A stretch of 64,000 nt of DNA from NCBI RefSeq assembly GCF_003339865.1, contig NZ_QPKV01000004.1, positions 620,001 to 684,000 of the forward strand. The letters are read 5' to 3'. This DNA comes from Pedobacter chinensis. GTDB lineage: Bacteria; Bacteroidota; Bacteroidia; Sphingobacteriales; Sphingobacteriaceae. The notes beneath the pieces were generated by a model. That model was not told where the DNA came from. It worked only from the letters and a program-made list of their open reading frames with translations, and searched no databases. Below, one piece after another: positions 61,667 through 64,000 of the stretch. The position numbers and the translations under genes are program-made. How positions within the stretch are numbered: the first letter of the stretch is position 1; each line of letters starts with the position of its first letter.

Positions 61667-61695
61667 AAAAACCGATGTTTCAGGCATCGGTTTTT
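61667..61695 (-). terminator. Terminator behind dnaJ
   Basis: AAAAACCGATG / CATCGGTTTTT, 11-bp stem, 7-nt loop, with A and T runs on both sides; 18 bp behind the dnaJ stop. Can work in both directions. Confidence 0.85.
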
Positions 61696-61712
61696 CATTT
61701 GTTTAATTGCTA

Positions 61713-62876
61713 TTACTCAAAATATTCCTTCATTCTTTCGAAGAAGCTTTTATCATTTTTACCAGGCTGCGGCTTAAAGTTTGGAGATTCACGTAATTTC
61801 TCTAAAGTATTACGTTCGTCGCTACTTAAAGCTTTTGGTGTCCAAATATTGATGTGAATAATTTCATCGCCCCGGTGATAAGAATTTACCTCTGGTAAAC
61901 CTTTACCTTTTAAACGTAATAACTTTCCGCTTTGCGTTCCGGGTTCTATTTTAATTTTAGCCTTACCATCAATGGTTGGTACTTCAATGCTCATTCCTAA
62001 AGCTGCATCAACAAAGCTTAAATGCAAATCATAAACAATGTTATTGCCTTCGCGTTTTAAAGTTTCATGAGGAGTTTCTTCAATTAAGATAATTAAATCT
62101 CCTGGAATACCGCCATTAGGAGCGGCATTTCCTTTTCCGCTCATGCTCAGTTGCATGCCTTCACTTACACCGGCAGGAATGTTAATGGTAATGGTTTCTT
62201 CACCACGAACCACTCCATCACCGTGGCAAACATTACACTTGGCTGTAATTTGTTGTCCGCTACCGTTACAAGTAGGACAGGTAGATGCTGTTTGCATCTG
62301 TCCTAAAATGGTATTGGTTACCCGGCGAACTTGTCCGCTACCACCACAAGTACCGCAAGTACTTACTGATGATTTGTCCTTAGCACCAGAACCATCGCAG
62401 GTTTTGCAAACAATTAATTTATTAACCTTGATTTTTTTCTCTGCTCCGTGCGCAATTTCTTCAAGTGTTAATTTAACTTTTATACGCAGGTTAGAACCTT
62501 TAGCCACACGACGGCCGCCTCCACGTTGCTGGCCTCCACCACCTCCGAAAAAGCTTTCGAAAGGATTATGGCCACCAAAAATATCTCCAAAATTACTGAA
62601 AATATCATCCATGTTCATGCTTCCGCCACCATAACCACCAGATGCACTGCTGCCAACACCTGCATGACCAAATTGATCATAACGCTGTCTCTTTTCAGGG
62701 CTGCTTAAAACCTCGTAAGCCTCTGCAGCTTCTTTAAATTTATCTTCTGCTGTTTTATCTCCTGGATTTTTATCTGGGTGATATTTAATAGCCATCTTGC
62801 GATAAGCTTTCTTGATCTCATCAGCTGGTGCGCTCTTGCTAACGCCTAATACGTCGTAATAATCTCTTTTACTCAT
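61713..62876 (-). CDS. dnaJ: Chaperone protein DnaJ
   Basis: 387 residues, full length. J domain (1-70) with [34 protein letters not shown] including HPD; Gly/Phe-rich linker ([35 protein letters not shown]); four CxxCxGxG zinc repeats ([44 protein letters not shown]); C-terminal peptide-binding domains ([44 protein letters not shown]). It stimulates DnaK ATPase. Downstream partner of grpE (153 bp), probably one heat-shock transcript. Confidence 0.97.
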   Translation of the reverse strand: MSKRDYYDVLGVSKSAPADEIKKAYRKMAIKYHPDKNPGDKTAEDKFKEAAEAYEVLSSPEKRQRYDQFGHAGVGSSASGGYGGGSMNMDDIFSNFGDIFGGHNPFESFFGGGGGQQRGGGRRVAKGSNLRIKVKLTLEEIAHGAEKKIKVNKLIVCKTCDGSGAKDKSSVSTCGTCGGSGQVRRVTNTILGQMQTASTCPTCNGSGQQITAKCNVCHGDGVVRGEETITINIPAGVSEGMQLSMSGKGNAAPNGGIPGDLIILIEETPHETLKREGNNIVYDLHLSFVDAALGMSIEVPTIDGKAKIKIEPGTQSGKLLRLKGKGLPEVNSYHRGDEIIHINIWTPKALSSDERNTLEKLRESPNFKPQPGKNDKSFFERMKEYFE

Positions 62877-63029
62877 CTTCTTTGTAAACGTTGAAATGTT
62901 TGAAGGTTAAAACATTTTAATGCTTAATACCCAATAGCAAACACTCAGTTTTTTATTTATTTATGTAAGGTATCATGTTGCGCTATGTTTGAAACATATC
63001 AACTTTTAAACCTTACAACATTTCAATCC

Positions 63030-63611
63030 TTACGCTCCAACTACAACTTTAGCAAAGCGGATTACATTATCATTTAGCGTGTAACCTTTTTCAACTTCAT
63101 CAATTACTTTTCCTTTTAAATCTTCTGTTGGTGCAGGAATATTGGTAATGGCTTCATGAAAATCAGTATCAAAAGGTTGGTTGATGCTTTCCACATCTTT
63201 TAAGCCTTTTTGCGCCAGGGTATTTTTCAATTTGGTACTAACCAAAAGTATACCTTCTTTAACAGGTGCTACATCAGCTGCGGTTTCCATTGCTTTTAAA
63301 GCGCGGTCAAAATCATCAAGAACAGGTAGTAATGATACAATTACATCTTTACCAGCTGTTTGTAATAACTCAACACGTTCTTTTTGAGTACGACGTTTGT
63401 AGTTATCGAACTCAGCATATAAACGTAAATATTTATCATTAAGCTGTTGAACTTCTGCCTGCAATTTCTCTTCGGCAGATAATTCAGGGGCCTGTTCAGT
63501 CTCATTAACAGAGGCATCAGTATTTTCTGCATTTTCAGCAGCATTTTCTGATGTGTTTTCAGGATTCATTATATTTTCTTCTTTATCGTTGTTTTTCTTC
63601 TTATTAAACAT
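63030..63611 (-). CDS. grpE: Nucleotide exchange factor GrpE
   Basis: 193 residues. An acidic, disordered N-terminus (ENTSENAAENAENTDASVNE) is followed by the long dimerising helix (EKLQAEVQQLNDKYLRLYAEFDNYKRRTQKERVELLQTAGKDVIVSLLPVLDDFDRAL) and the beta-domain with DTDFHEAITNIPAP and VEKGYTLNDNVIRFAKVVVG. The GYxLxxxVIRxAxVxVG end is the GrpE signature. It exchanges ADP for ATP on DnaK. A 50-bp inverted repeat lies in its upstream region. Confidence 0.96.
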   Translation of the reverse strand: MFNKKKNNDKEENIMNPENTSENAAENAENTDASVNETEQAPELSAEEKLQAEVQQLNDKYLRLYAEFDNYKRRTQKERVELLQTAGKDVIVSLLPVLDDFDRALKAMETAADVAPVKEGILLVSTKLKNTLAQKGLKDVESINQPFDTDFHEAITNIPAPTEDLKGKVIDEVEKGYTLNDNVIRFAKVVVGA

Positions 63612-63664
63612 AATACCAGGCTGAATTTTTTGGTGTTGATCTCAACTATTTTGCCATAAACGGA

Positions 63665-63717
63665 AATCAGCCAAGCTGTCAGATTTATTTGAATTTATCT
63701 GAACAGATTGGCTGATT
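63665..63717 (-). promoter_or_regulatory. Imperfect inverted repeat upstream of grpE
   Basis: Arms AATCAGCCAAGCTGTCAGAT (63665-63684) and ATCTGAACAG with ATTGGCTGATT (63697-63717) pair along 18-19 positions with one bulge and one mismatch; loop 12 nt. It lies 54-106 bp before the grpE ATG, in the likely 5' leader. No TTAGCACTC-N9-GAGTGCTAA (CIRCE) is present. It could be an operator, an RNA thermometer-like leader or a terminator of upstream transcription. Confidence 0.5.
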
Positions 63718-63958
63718 AACTGACAATATATTTTACGATTGTAGATTTACAGCTTTAGATTGGCGTAACGTTAAATCGTAACATAATCTCATTTATAATT
63801 TGTATAGCCATTAAACTATGTTAATAGAGCATTAAGATTTTTATAGATATCCGGAGTCGATTAGAATACTTCTAACCGGCTACTCTATTTACCAGATTAT
63901 AGCTCAGATTTTTTGTTGTAAAGTTTTCTTGGAGGAAAAAGCACAAAAACTACAATCA
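63718..63958. other. Intergenic, no gene seen
   Basis: About 240 bp of AT-rich sequence. GGAGGAAAAAG near 63931 is purine-rich, about 20 bp before the ATG cluster at 63959, too far for a normal ribosome binding site. Confidence 0.3.
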
Positions 63959-64000
63959 ATGATGATGCTACCTGAACGCTTAATCGAATTTCAAACTTTA
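63959..64000 (+). CDS. Possible start of a gene cut by the right window edge
   Basis: ATGATGATG at 63959 followed by 11 open codons to the edge: MMMLPERLIEFQTL. Too short to identify. The LIEFQTL string loosely recalls the start of some transposases, but this is a guess. Confidence 0.25.
   Translation, partial: MMMLPERLIEFQTL

Noticed and set aside
63900..64000. Insertion sequence at the right edge
   Set aside because: Only 14 codons are visible and no terminal inverted repeat can be identified.

Overview
The window reads as a chromosomal segment of a Bacteroidota bacterium, most likely a Sphingobacteriaceae (Pedobacter-like) species. This rests on gene families: SusC/SusD pair, hybrid two-component system with Reg_prop/Y_Y_Y sensor, FecI-type sigma / FecR-type anti-sigma / TonB-receptor cluster, T9SS plug protein, TamL-like lipoprotein, DUF4199 + LuxR pair, and TANNTTTG-type promoter boxes. 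No database search was possible.

Layout. (1) 1-8422: a run of short minus-strand genes (DinB, DUF4440, DUF2200, GNAT, DUF4199/LuxR, serine hydrolase, VOC) punctuated by imperfect inverted repeats with AAC...GTT ends that look like integron attC sites; a broken VOC gene and a half attC mark its right end. (2) 8423-14248: a Crp/Fnr-type regulator behind a perfect 18-bp palindrome, then a 1404-aa hybrid sensor/regulator. (3) 14733-24293: a 36-codon Cys-containing peptide ORF, SusC, SusD, M14 zinc carboxypeptidase, a 45-codon ORF, an ATP-grasp ligase and a luciferase-like flavin monooxygenase: a possible peptide modification/uptake locus. (4) 24570-31021: metallophosphoesterase, then FecI/FecR and an Oar-like TonB receptor broken by one frameshift. 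(5) 31456-46875: mostly core genes (EVE protein, antiporter, thioesterase, alpha-amylase, a four-gene SUMF1/Gfo-Idh/ApbE/TIM-barrel operon, T9SS plug, ABC-F, Rrf2 + SDR, pyrD), with a three-copy 392-bp tandem amplification between amylase and isomerase. (6) 46972-49933: a four-gene operon (methyltransferase, PurM/HypE-like, ThiE-like, Trm112-like) preceded by a clear TPP riboswitch. (7) 50064-56562: a second attC-bearing accessory block ending in a tyrosine-recombinase relic. (8) 56657-64000: core genes: tRNA-Cys, TrmH-type methyltransferase, TamL-like, LigT-type, DUF72, dnaJ, grpE.

How the parts work together. The two attC-like blocks look like integrase-less cassette arrays; in the right one the integrase relic has the orientation expected for an intI beside a minus-strand array. 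The thiamine-controlled operon couples PurM- and ThiE-fold enzymes to a methyltransferase and a Trm112-like zinc protein, which matches no thiamine pathway I know. The peptide locus combines regulator, importer, peptidase, ATP-grasp and flavin enzyme. These three are the best candidates for undescribed biology.
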